From a bacterium (lineage in GTDB: Bacteria > BMS3Abin14): a stretch of 18,360 bases of DNA. Made by a program: the position numbers and the translations under genes. The stretch spans positions 1,711,040 to 1,729,399 of the forward strand of contig CP070682.1 of NCBI GenBank assembly GCA_020352595.1, in the 5' to 3' direction. The first letter of the stretch is position 1. Each line of letters starts with the position of its first letter. The notes below the pieces were generated by a model that saw only the letters and a program-made list of their open reading frames with translations, did no database searches and was not told where the DNA came from. Positions 6,733 to 13,646 of this stretch are shown in pieces.

Positions 6733-8220
6733 ATGAAGAAGATCCTCCTCGTCGACGCTGACGTCAAGCTCCTGGATAAGCTGGGAAAGAGGCTTGGCAA
6801 AGCGGGATATGAGGTCACGACGGCTTCAGACGGATCCGGGGCACTGGAGTCGGCCCTGACGAAAAAGCCCGATCTCGTCATCACCAACTACCATCTCCCG
6901 CTCTTTGACGGCGAGAGACTCAGATCCTTTCTTCGGAGCAACCCCACCACCACCCACATACCGTTCATCTACCTCATCGACGCGGAGCGGGGGCACGACG
7001 AGACACTGGCCTCCATCGGCGGCGACGTTTACCTGGTGAAGCCTTTCCGCTGGCAGGACATGCAGGACAAGATCAGTCTGGTTTCCGATCCCGCCAAAGG
7101 AGTACCCGCCGTGGTATCCCCGGGTGCCGGCGTTGAGGGGAGCCTGAGCGAGGTCTCCCTCGTGGACCTCCTCCAGATCTTCGGGCTCAACAGGAGAACC
7201 GGGACCCTTAACCTGCACAACAACGGGGATACAGGCGTTATCCACCTCCTGGACGGTGTGGTCATCAGCACGGTGCTGGGCGAAACCACGGGCGAGAAGG
7301 CCCTCTACCGGATCCTGAGGTGGCACAAGGGCAGCTTCCGTTATCAGCCCGGCCCGGTGGCGGTCACCCGCAACATCACGAGGTCCATGGACGCGCTGCT
7401 CATGGAAGGCATGCGCCAGCTCGATGAGTGGGAATCCATCTATCAGCTCATGCCGCCTCCGGAAACAGTGCTGAAGATCAGCAAGAAGCGGGATGAACTG
7501 CCCACCAGCATGCGTCCCGTCACCCAGGAGGTCCTTCTTCTCCTGGAGTTCTACGACACCGTGGGCGAGGTCATCGAAAAGGCCAACCACACCGACTACG
7601 ATGTCTGCAAATCCATCCTGGGCCTCATTCAGAAGGGGATCATCCAGCCCATTGCCGACACCCGATCAGCGGTCCGGAAGGAAGGGCCGCTTGTCAGCGG
7701 TGACAGGGTGGTGAGGATCCACAGGGCCCTGACGCCCGGGAAGGGCGATCAATCAGGCATTCACTGGGGCAGAGTGCTCGTGTTCGCCTCCGATCCGGAC
7801 ATGGTCAAGAATTTCCTCTCCTGGTTGACCGACGTTCACGGTTTCCGGCTTTCACGGGAAAATTTCTCCAACCAGGAGATCATCAACTCCTCATTCGGAG
7901 CCCTCGGCGTCATAGACATCTCGGAAAACGCCTACATGCAGCTTTTCCTGCTGCCTTCCTTTGCCGAGGCCTCCCCCTTGTGGCGGGCTTTCGGGGAAGG
8001 GACCGTCGGGGCATTTCATCTGGGTATGAACGGTGACGCCAAGGGTGGAACTTCTGCCCAATCTGTGTCAGTTTTCATGGAAAGGGAGCTGGAACGCCCC
8101 CTCGTCTTTGTGGACATGGACCCATCCCGGCGGTCTCGTGACACCGGACCGAAACTCTTTCATGAGCTTTTTGAGAATCTGCTGGAACGTCAGATGGACA
8201 GCGAGGAAACCCGGACATGA
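6733..8220 (+). CDS. Pseudo-receiver / DUF4388 (PATAN) / GTPase-like regulator
   Basis: A 495-aa multidomain regulator. Residues 1-115 are a receiver fold, but the phosphoacceptor Asp is Asn52 (VITNYHLP), the acid pair is D8-A9 instead of DD, and the conserved Thr/Ser is Ile82. Only Lys103 (VKPF) is kept, so aspartyl phosphorylation is unlikely. Residues 135-235 are a DUF4388/PATAN domain (GSLSEVSLVDLLQIF...GTLNL...GVIHLLDGVVIS), a protein-interaction domain common in deltaproteobacterial regulators. A winged-helix-like segment follows (about 262-306). Residues 343-485 resemble the MglA/Rag-like small-GTPase domain often fused to DUF4388, but the P-loop region reads FASDPDMVKNF with no GKS/GKT. 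The ATG is 12 bp after the previous gene; its stop overlaps the next ATG. Confidence 0.82.
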   Translation: MKKILLVDADVKLLDKLGKRLGKAGYEVTTASDGSGALESALTKKPDLVITNYHLPLFDGERLRSFLRSNPTTTHIPFIYLIDAERGHDETLASIGGDVYLVKPFRWQDMQDKISLVSDPAKGVPAVVSPGAGVEGSLSEVSLVDLLQIFGLNRRTGTLNLHNNGDTGVIHLLDGVVISTVLGETTGEKALYRILRWHKGSFRYQPGPVAVTRNITRSMDALLMEGMRQLDEWESIYQLMPPPETVLKISKKRDELPTSMRPVTQEVLLLLEFYDTVGEVIEKANHTDYDVCKSILGLIQKGIIQPIADTRSAVRKEGPLVSGDRVVRIHRALTPGKGDQSGIHWGRVLVFASDPDMVKNFLSWLTDVHGFRLSRENFSNQEIINSSFGALGVIDISENAYMQLFLLPSFAEASPLWRAFGEGTVGAFHLGMNGDAKGGTSAQSVSVFMERELERPLVFVDMDPSRRSRDTGPKLFHELFENLLERQMDSEETRT

Positions 8221-8621
8221 CAGAAAAGGAAAAGAACATCCTCATCGTGGACGACGATTCCAGCATCCAGGAACTGATGCGGATCATCCTGACGAAGAAC
8301 GGCTACAACGTCCACCAGGCCACTGACGGCGAGCAGGCCATCCACTTATTCATGGAGGTCGCCCCCGATCTTGTCATAAGTGACATATCCATGCCCAAGG
8401 GTGACGGATTCAATGTAGCCATCATCATCAGGAACAAGGAGAGGAGCCTGGGGAGGAAAGTCCCCATCCTGCTCATCAGCGCCTTCTACGACGATCACGC
8501 CAATGTCGAAAACGCCGAGCGGTGCGGGGCCGATGCTGTCCTCTCCAAGCCGTTCACCCAGAAGCCGCTCATTGCGGCCGTTGAAAAGCTGCTGGAAGGC
8601 GACAATGAACCCGCCGGTTAG
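8217..8621 (+). CDS. Single-domain response regulator (receiver only)
   Basis: A 134-aa CheY-like receiver with all the usual residues: acid pocket D12/D13 (VDDD), phosphoacceptor D56 (ISDISMP), Ser88 (LLISAF) and Lys111 (SKPF). There is no output domain, so it would act by protein contact or phosphotransfer. The ATG overlaps the stop of the pseudo-receiver gene (ATGA). Its own 3' end overlaps the start of the zinc-ribbon gene by 17 bases. Both overlaps point to fixed stoichiometry with these neighbours. It may be the only phosphorylatable component of this cluster, with the cognate kinase encoded elsewhere. Confidence 0.93.
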   Translation: MTEKEKNILIVDDDSSIQELMRIILTKNGYNVHQATDGEQAIHLFMEVAPDLVISDISMPKGDGFNVAIIIRNKERSLGRKVPILLISAFYDDHANVENAERCGADAVLSKPFTQKPLIAAVEKLLEGDNEPAG

Positions 8622-8922
8622 ATGTGGGATGTGTGCCCGTGCCATCCAGCCGGGGGATCTCAGGTTCGCTTTGTTGTGGAAAATCTACGCTGATTATGAT
8701 GGTATAATTGATCTCGGAGACGAACTCCTCCTGGAAAAGACCTTGCTGGCGGTGGAAAAGGGCTCCGCCAGGGACCTGGAGGAGAAGGTTTACATGGAAA
8801 GCCGTCACATCCTCTGCCCGGCCTGCAGAGAAGAGATCCTCGAGACACTCTCCTCCCTGGAAGAGATGCGTTCGGAAGCGGGTTCCGACGAGGAGGGTGG
8901 GGAAGAGAGGAATCTGCACTAG
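8605..8922 (+). CDS. Small two-CxxC zinc-ribbon-like protein, coupled to receiver
   Basis: A 105-aa protein I cannot assign to a named family. Two CxxC pairs, C7/C10 (RCGMC) and C71/C74 (LCPAC), frame a helical middle, which suggests one zinc site built from distant knuckles. The last 20 residues are acidic. ATG 8605 is chosen because GGAAGG (8594-8599) lies just upstream and it gives the first CxxC at the N-terminus; longer readings in this frame run inside the receiver gene. Its start overlaps the receiver's 3' end, implying translational coupling and perhaps a direct partner or adaptor role. No DNA-binding fold is evident. Confidence 0.78.
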   Translation: MNPPVRCGMCARAIQPGDLRFALLWKIYADYDGIIDLGDELLLEKTLLAVEKGSARDLEEKVYMESRHILCPACREEILETLSSLEEMRSEAGSDEEGGEERNLH

Positions 8923-9005
8923 GCACGGATTACGGGGTTGTTTCGGGATGGCAGCTCCGGACAGGTCATCCTCCGGGTGGCAGAGACGACAGGAGGTAGG
9001 TAATC

Positions 9006-9971
9006 ATGATCAGACTGGTATCGGCTCGCTGGCTGTTCCTTCTCGCATCCTTCATCATCCTCAGTTCATGTGTGACACCGGGCAGCACCAGAGACGTCCA
9101 GGAGGAGCAGGAGGTCGTCTATCCCCCATACAGCGGTGTCAAGAAGAGGGTAGCCGTCCTGGAGTTCGACAACAAGGTAAGCAACAGGTGGTGGGACAGG
9201 AGCTGGAACATCGAGGAGCGGCTCACCGAGATGGTCATTACGGAGCTTATGAAGACAAACCGCTTCATCGTGGTCGAGAGGGGCGCTCTGGATGAAGTCC
9301 TCAGGGAGCAGGATCTCGGTGAGAGCGGTCGCGTCAGGCAGGAAACGGCGGCAAAGGTGGGCGAGGTGCTGGGCGCCCAGGTCCTGATCAAGGGAGCCGT
9401 CACGGAGTTTATCGAGAAGGAGAGCGGCGGCGCCGGCGGCATCATCATCAGCGGGATAGGCATAGGCGGAAAAACCAGCACCGGCCACGTGGCCATGGAC
9501 ATGCGACTCATTGACGCCACAAGCGGTCAGATCCTGCAGTCCCACAGGGCAGAGAGCAAGATCACCAACTCCGCCCTGGGCGGCATAGCCTTTTTCAAGG
9601 GCATCGCTTTCGGCGGTTCGACCTTCAAGAAGACACCCCTCGGAAAGGCCACCAGGAACGCCGTGGCCGATGCGGTCAGGTTCGTCATGGAGAACATGGA
9701 GGATCAGCCGTGGGAGGGCCAGGTTATCAAGGTGGATGGCCAGAGCGTTTACATCAATGCCGGTTTCAACATGAATATCGCCAATGACATGGTCTTCACG
9801 GTCTTTTCCAGGGGCGAGGATCTCATCGATCCGGCCACCGGCCTTAAACTGGGCAGCGCCATCAAGAGGATCGGCACCGTCCGGGTCGTCCAGGTGTCCG
9901 ACAAGTTCGCCATAGCGCAGACCGTAGAGGGCTCCGGCTTCAAGAGGGGCGACATCCTGAAGCTGCAATGA
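9006..9971 (+). CDS. CsgG-family outer-membrane lipoprotein with FlgT-C-like domain
   Basis: A 321-aa lipoprotein precursor. The signal peptide ends in the lipobox LSSC, with lipidated Cys22. Residues about 46-235 match the CsgG family: RVAVLEFDN, LTEMVITELMKTNRFIVVER, ALDEVLREQDLGESG and LGAQVLIKGAVTEF. A glycine-rich hydrophobic stretch (GGIIISGIGIGG) and VAMDMRLIDATSGQIL follow. Residues about 236-321 look like the FlgT C-terminal beta domain (GQVIKVDGQSVYINAG...GTVRVVQV...GDILKLQ). CsgG forms the curli secretion pore in enterobacteria, but no csgA/B/E/F is present here, so this is likely a general CsgG-like envelope protein. AGGAGGT (8991-8997) fixes the ATG. It ends the gene run, followed by a strong terminator. 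Confidence 0.9.
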   Translation: MIRLVSARWLFLLASFIILSSCVTPGSTRDVQEEQEVVYPPYSGVKKRVAVLEFDNKVSNRWWDRSWNIEERLTEMVITELMKTNRFIVVERGALDEVLREQDLGESGRVRQETAAKVGEVLGAQVLIKGAVTEFIEKESGGAGGIIISGIGIGGKTSTGHVAMDMRLIDATSGQILQSHRAESKITNSALGGIAFFKGIAFGGSTFKKTPLGKATRNAVADAVRFVMENMEDQPWEGQVIKVDGQSVYINAGFNMNIANDMVFTVFSRGEDLIDPATGLKLGSAIKRIGTVRVVQVSDKFAIAQTVEGSGFKRGDILKLQ

Positions 9972-9996
9972 TCCTGGATCCGGCATAGGCGAGGTC

Positions 9997-10026
9997 AGGG
10001 CCGCCCCTCCGGGCGGCCCTTTTCTT
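9997..10026 (+). terminator. Rho-independent terminator after the CsgG-like gene
   Basis: A perfect 10-bp stem (9997-10006 with 10011-10020), loop CTCC, whose last T begins the run TTTTCTT. It lies 25 bp after the stop of the CsgG-like gene. It is the clearest terminator in the window and marks the end of the 2347-9971 transcription unit. Confidence 0.93.
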
Positions 10027-10046
10027 GCGTCGCGATGGTCAGGAAA

Positions 10047-10075
10047 GTTCAGAGTTCAGAGTATTGAGTGCAAGG
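10047..10075. repeat. Degenerate heptamer tandem repeat (GTTCAGA)
   Basis: The sequence reads GTTCAGA GTTCAGA GTATTGA GTGCAAG, a 7-bp period decaying to the right. Related GTTC(T/A)GAGTTCAG words occur in direct and inverted form at 14431-14482. It appears to be a dispersed intergenic element, and no protein is encoded. Confidence 0.6.
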
Positions 10076-10350
10076 TTTAAAAACATATCCGGTATCTCCG
10101 GTCGGAGCGAGATGAGCAGGGGGGATGTAGCTTCGGACTCCGGACCCTGAAGGGGAAACAGGTTCTCACGGGGAGCAACGTTACCGAACAGTCTTTGGGT
10201 CAAATACCGTTCCTGTGCGCCAAACCACCCACGACAAGCCCCAATACAATATCGTAACCAGCGTAACCAATGGAAAAACATGAAGAAAAAAATATTCACC
10301 GCACCTTTGTTTTGGCCTTTGTCTTGCTTACCGTTATCGGGATGGTGGAG

Positions 10351-10710
10351 ATGGGCAAGAAGATACTCGTCGTTGACGATGAGAACCTCGTGCGCTGGTC
10401 GGTCAAGCGCTATCTCGAAGCGGAGGGGTACCAGACCCTTGAGGCGTCCTCCGGCCAGGAGGCTCTCAGGATCCTGGACATGGAGAACGTAGGCGTCATG
10501 ATCACGGATCTCATGATGCCCGGCATGGATGGCGTGGAGCTCATCAGGAGGGCCCGGGCCAGGCAACCCCACCTCAGCGTTCTGGTCATTACGGCCAGCC
10601 ACTCCTCGGGCATGCTCCGGTCCGCAAGGGACGCCGGCGCCATCAGAACCTTTGAGAAACCCATCCCTTTCCGCGACCTTCTGGGGACCCTCCAGGGACT
10701 GGAGCACTGA
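10351..10710 (+). CDS. Single-domain response regulator, NtrC-type receiver
   Basis: A 119-aa receiver with intact D9/D10, phosphoacceptor D53 (ITDLMMPGMDG), Thr81 (VITAS) and Lys103 (FEKPI). The opening ENLVRWSVKRYLEAEGYQTLEA resembles receivers of NtrC-like activators, but no AAA+ or DNA-binding domain follows. ATG 10351 gives the normal receiver N-terminus (MGKKILVVDDE). ATG 10342 is possible, and the frame is open back to ATG 10270, which would add a hydrophobic stretch but lacks a ribosome site. No start has a good Shine-Dalgarno. It stands alone after a terminator and 127 bp before the acyltransferase gene. Confidence 0.87.
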   Translation: MGKKILVVDDENLVRWSVKRYLEAEGYQTLEASSGQEALRILDMENVGVMITDLMMPGMDGVELIRRARARQPHLSVLVITASHSSGMLRSARDAGAIRTFEKPIPFRDLLGTLQGLEH

Positions 10711-10837
10711 GGATCCCATCCGCGCACCGGTTGCTGCCGGTTCAGCACCCTTCGACGGTAACGATCCCGCAATCCGCCCACTGAGTCCGAGAGATCTCAC
10801 ACCAGAACGGCTTCCCCGTTTACTCTCACCGGTACAC

Positions 10838-11587
10838 ATGCTAATTTCCCCACTCATGGGTCTGAAATCTCTGATCATCGGCACGAGGGCTGTCCTCCTC
10901 ATCCCCCTGGTCACGGCCTTCTCAGGCCTGCTGGCCATCCTCGCCAGTTACTTCGATCCGGATGCGAAATTCATCTATCCGCGAATCGGGAAGAGATGGG
11001 CGAGGGTGGTCCTGTGGCTGGCGGCGGCCCGTGTCACCATCAAGGGGCTGGAAAACTTTCCGCCACCGGGTCAACCCTGCATCATCGTCATGAACCACCA
11101 GAGCAACCTGGACATCCCACTCATGGTGTTCAGCATGCCCATGGCACCCCGATTCATAGGCAAGATCGAACTGAGCAGGATACCCGTATTCGGGGGGGCC
11201 GCCCACCGAACAGGGCAGATCTTCATAGACCGGTCAGATCACGAAAAAGCCCTGGAGGGGATCAGGCATGCCGCCAGGGCCGTGAAAGAAAAGGGTCATT
11301 CAGTAATCATTGCCCCCGAGGGCACCAGATCCGCAGACGGCAGGCTCCGTCCCTTCAAAAAGGGTGCTTTCGTCATGGCCATCGAGATGGGGCTTCCCAT
11401 CCTCCCCGTGGTCATCGAAGGGACTCACCGGGTCCTCCCCAAGGGCAGTCTCTGGTCAAGGGGAGGCCCAGTCACCGTCACCATACTGCAGAAGGTGAGC
11501 ACCGAAGGCCTTTCCTATGACCAGAGGGACGCTCTCGCCGGGGAAGTGCACCGGAAGATGGCGCGGGTTCTGGGGGAGGCGGCATGA
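10838..11587 (+). CDS. 1-acyl-sn-glycerol-3-phosphate acyltransferase (PlsC-like)
   Basis: A 249-aa membrane-associated acyltransferase of the PlsC family, which acylates lysophosphatidate to phosphatidate in phospholipid synthesis. The catalytic HX4D motif is H87-D92 (NHQSNLD). The downstream blocks are FIGKIELSRIPVFG (106-119), FIDRSD (129-134), the phosphate-binding PEGTRS (160-165) and LPILPVVIEG. An N-terminal hydrophobic segment (about 12-37) would anchor it to the inner membrane. ATG 10838 is the first plausible start; ATG 10856 is an alternative. The open frame extends to 10529, but that part overlaps the receiver gene and lacks family similarity. Exact substrate within the PlsC family is not determined. 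Confidence 0.9.
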   Translation: MLISPLMGLKSLIIGTRAVLLIPLVTAFSGLLAILASYFDPDAKFIYPRIGKRWARVVLWLAAARVTIKGLENFPPPGQPCIIVMNHQSNLDIPLMVFSMPMAPRFIGKIELSRIPVFGGAAHRTGQIFIDRSDHEKALEGIRHAARAVKEKGHSVIIAPEGTRSADGRLRPFKKGAFVMAIEMGLPILPVVIEGTHRVLPKGSLWSRGGPVTVTILQKVSTEGLSYDQRDALAGEVHRKMARVLGEAA

Positions 11588-11694
11588 GTTCGGGAACCCC
11601 CGAAAGGGAGGCGCGGCCAGGCTGGCAAGACTCATGGCCGAGGGCACCCAGGAAGGGATCCCGGAACCCGCACCGTGAAAAAGCTCATCCATGA
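11584..11694 (+). CDS. Possible 36-aa coupling ORF between acyltransferase and MFS genes
   Basis: An ATG overlapping the acyltransferase stop (ATGA) opens a 36-codon frame whose TGA overlaps the ATG of the MFS gene (again ATGA). The product (MSSGTPEREARPGWQDSW...) is rich in Arg and Pro and resembles nothing I know. Its only support is the double overlap, so it may be a translational-coupling leader or chance. Confidence 0.25.
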   Translation: MSSGTPEREARPGWQDSWPRAPRKGSRNPHREKAHP

Positions 11695-12887
11695 CGCATT
11701 TGAGAAAAACCTTCATTTCCCTTTACCTCTCCGTTTTCATGTCCTCCCTGGGCCTGGGGATCCTCAGCCCCATACTCCCTGCCTACGTTGACCGTTTCGC
11801 AGCCTCTTCCCTCATCCTGGGGCTCGTTTTCGGCACCTATTCGGCCTCGAGAACCATCTTCATGCCCATGGTCGGCAATCTTAGCGACCGGCTGGGCAGA
11901 AGGTACTTCATTTTTGCCGGCCTGGCTCTTTTCACCCTTGTATCGCCGCTTTACGCGCTCGCCGGGGATGCCGTCCAACTCATGCTCGTACGTTTCATCC
12001 AGGGTATCGCCGCCGCGATGCTCCTGCCTGTGGCCATGTCCGCCATCGGTGACCTTTCGCCACGCGGCAGGGAAGGTTTCATCATGGGATCCTTCACCTC
12101 GGCCTTCTTCGCCGGCCTTGGTTTCGGCCCCCTCATCGGGGGGTTCCTGAGGGACAGGTACTCGATGAACGCTGCCTTCTTCGGCATGGGCGGCCTGTCG
12201 CTGATGGCCCTGGTTTTCTCCGTCATCACCCTGAGGTCGGAACCGCCCCGCTCCGGGATGGACCAGCGTCCGGACAGGGGACATGGAGAGCGTTCCATTC
12301 TGCTCGACAGTCGGCTCCTCGGGCTCCTCCTTTTCCGGTTCGGCAGAGCGCTGGGCATCGGAGTGGTCTGGGTCATCATGCCCCTTTACGCCATCACCAG
12401 GCTCGGCATATCGGCCTTCCAGGTGGGAGTCCTCCTGTCGACCAATACCTTCCTGACAACCCTTCTCCAGTCGCCCCTGGGACACCTGTCGGACAGGATC
12501 GGGCACCGCAAGAGCCTCACCGCGGGAAGCCTCATCGCCGCGGCGGCCACCGCCGCCATTGGGTGGTCCACGCGCTTCGATCAGCTCATCCTCATCTCCC
12601 TGGCCCTGGGGTTGTCCGGAGCACTCATAGTGCCTTCCGGCACAGCCCTGGCGGTTTCCCTGGGCAGGGAGATGGGAATGGGCACCGTCATGGGTCTATA
12701 CAACGCCTCCCTGAGCCTCGGGACCATGCTCGGACCGGTGGCCGGAGGTGGACTGCTCGACCTCTCCGGCATCAGGATAGTCTTTCAGGGTGGAGCCGTC
12801 GTGGGGATTCTGGGTTGGTTGATCCTCCTGATGACCTTTCCTGCCGCCCGAGATCCGGTATGGACCGGGGATACTGACCATCCTTGA
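11691..12887 (+). CDS. Major facilitator superfamily transporter (DHA1/TetA-like)
   Basis: A 398-aa inner-membrane transporter with about 12 hydrophobic segments in two halves, split by a charged loop near 192-210 (SEPPRSGMDQRPDRGHGER). Motif A is GNLSDRLGRR (62-71), with the matching second-half copy GHLSDRIGHRKS. LGFGPLIGG in the fifth helix and GTMLGPVAGG near the end are the glycine/proline motifs of drug:H+ antiporters of the DHA1 type. The substrate cannot be read from sequence. The ATG overlaps the end of the possible 36-aa frame, and the gene lies 103 bp after the acyltransferase. A candidate promoter for the next gene begins at its stop codon. Confidence 0.92.
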   Translation: MTHLRKTFISLYLSVFMSSLGLGILSPILPAYVDRFAASSLILGLVFGTYSASRTIFMPMVGNLSDRLGRRYFIFAGLALFTLVSPLYALAGDAVQLMLVRFIQGIAAAMLLPVAMSAIGDLSPRGREGFIMGSFTSAFFAGLGFGPLIGGFLRDRYSMNAAFFGMGGLSLMALVFSVITLRSEPPRSGMDQRPDRGHGERSILLDSRLLGLLLFRFGRALGIGVVWVIMPLYAITRLGISAFQVGVLLSTNTFLTTLLQSPLGHLSDRIGHRKSLTAGSLIAAAATAAIGWSTRFDQLILISLALGLSGALIVPSGTALAVSLGREMGMGTVMGLYNASLSLGTMLGPVAGGGLLDLSGIRIVFQGGAVVGILGWLILLMTFPAARDPVWTGDTDHP

Positions 12888-12912
12888 CACGGCAACGTCG
12901 AAATACTAGATT
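12884..12912 (+). promoter_or_regulatory. Candidate sigma70-type promoter, near-leaderless
   Basis: A perfect -35 TTGACA (12884-12889) and -10 TAGATT (12907-12912, 4 of 6) are separated by exactly 17 bp. Transcription would start at about 12919, only a few bases before ATG 12922, and no Shine-Dalgarno is present. The -35 overlaps the MFS stop codon. Confidence 0.5.
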
Positions 12913-12921
12913 GCAGTTCAA

Positions 12922-13455
12922 ATGCGCATCGGCAGAAAATACAGCGTAGCTGCGGCATTTCCGTGCCTTCTCCTGATCCTCGTCAGCCTCCTTTCCCCGA
13001 ACCTTCTTCTGGCTGACTACGTCAGGATCAGGGGGTCCGTCGTCAACGTGCGTCAGGGACCCGGGACCAGCTTCCCGGTCCTCTTCCAGGCCCAGCAGGG
13101 CGAGGAGTTCAACCTTCTCAGAACGGAAGGCCTGTGGTACCTCGTGAAACTTCCCGAAGGGGAGGAGGCCTGGGTTTTCGGACGGCTCGCCGACATCGTC
13201 CCGGGGGCCATGCCCGGACAGCCAGCCGATGGGGAAGGCGCGAAAGGGGAAGGGGAAGCGGGATCAGGATTAAAGAGGATCCTGGAGGTCTTCCTCCTCC
13301 TGGCACTTCTCCTCCTGTCCGGCATAGCGGTATGGAAGAGAAAACAGCTCACGAGCCACGCCATACTGAAGCTCAAGGAGATCTCCGGATACCGCCGCGA
13401 GCAGCCCTTCCGCTATGACAACAGGATGCCCAAGGACGACTCATGGGAGATCTGA
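12922..13455 (+). CDS. Membrane-anchored SH3b-domain protein
   Basis: A 177-aa protein. A signal sequence/N-terminal hydrophobic segment (about 10-31) is followed by a bacterial SH3 domain (about 33-92: YVRIRGSVVNVRQGPGTSF, LWYLVKLPEGEEAWVFGRLA). Then come a flexible Gly/Glu linker (93-117), a second hydrophobic helix (119-138) and a basic tail beginning WKRKQL. This predicts a periplasmic SH3b domain tethered to the inner membrane with a cytoplasmic tail of about 40 residues. SH3b domains often bind peptidoglycan or other envelope ligands; the ligand here is unknown. No ribosome site precedes the only available ATG; the promoter just upstream suggests a near-leaderless mRNA. Confidence 0.85.
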   Translation: MRIGRKYSVAAAFPCLLLILVSLLSPNLLLADYVRIRGSVVNVRQGPGTSFPVLFQAQQGEEFNLLRTEGLWYLVKLPEGEEAWVFGRLADIVPGAMPGQPADGEGAKGEGEAGSGLKRILEVFLLLALLLLSGIAVWKRKQLTSHAILKLKEISGYRREQPFRYDNRMPKDDSWEI

Positions 13456-13483
13456 GCGTACATCTCCAGGGCTCCGGGGTCAT

Positions 13484-13499
13484 GGTCCGGCGGACCTTT
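13484..13499 (+). terminator. Weak hairpin after the SH3b gene
   Basis: GGTCC (13484-13488) pairs with GGACC (13492-13496) over a three-base loop, followed by TTT. The stem and T-run are both short, so this is only a possible terminator. Confidence 0.25.
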
Positions 13500-13565
13500 G
13501 AATGAGTGCAGAAAGAGCAGCCTTTGCCGCAAGCCAGTTATTAAATTCACAAAACCGACTTCCTA

Positions 13566-13594
13566 TTGACAACATTTATCGGAATTGCTAACCG
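13566..13594 (+). promoter_or_regulatory. Possible promoter of the PHP gene
   Basis: A perfect TTGACA (13566-13571) lies in an AT-richer patch 75 bp before the PHP gene. At 17-bp spacing the -10 would be TAACCG (13589-13594), which is poor, so the call rests mainly on the -35 and the location. Confidence 0.3.
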
Positions 13595-13646
13595 TATGGG
13601 GATTTGTCCTAACACCAATCCGTGAACATGGAGAAAGTACACCAAC

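Larger units (their letters stand above)
9972..10350. other. Intergenic stretch: terminator, short repeats, unclear promoter
   Basis: Apart from the terminator (9997-10026) and the heptamer repeat (10047-10075), this stretch is noticeably less GC-rich and non-coding. TACAAT at 10245-10250 could be a -10 for the downstream receiver, but no -35 is convincing. The reading frame of the receiver stays open upstream to ATG 10270 and would encode a hydrophobic segment, discussed under findings. Confidence 0.5.

Noticed and set aside
9066..9986. 306-aa minus-strand open frame opposite the CsgG-like gene
   Set aside because: Antisense shadow of a well-supported gene; no motif or plausible start context, and it would have to be transcribed against the operon.
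10529..10837. Longer acyltransferase reading starting inside the receiver gene
   Set aside because: The added 103 residues overlap a clear receiver domain in another frame and contain no acyltransferase similarity.
11685..12506. 273-aa minus-strand open frame opposite the MFS gene
   Set aside because: It mirrors a clear MFS transporter, its product is low-complexity (rich in Gly, Glu, Arg and His) and shows no family motif. GC-rich genes commonly leave the antisense frame open.
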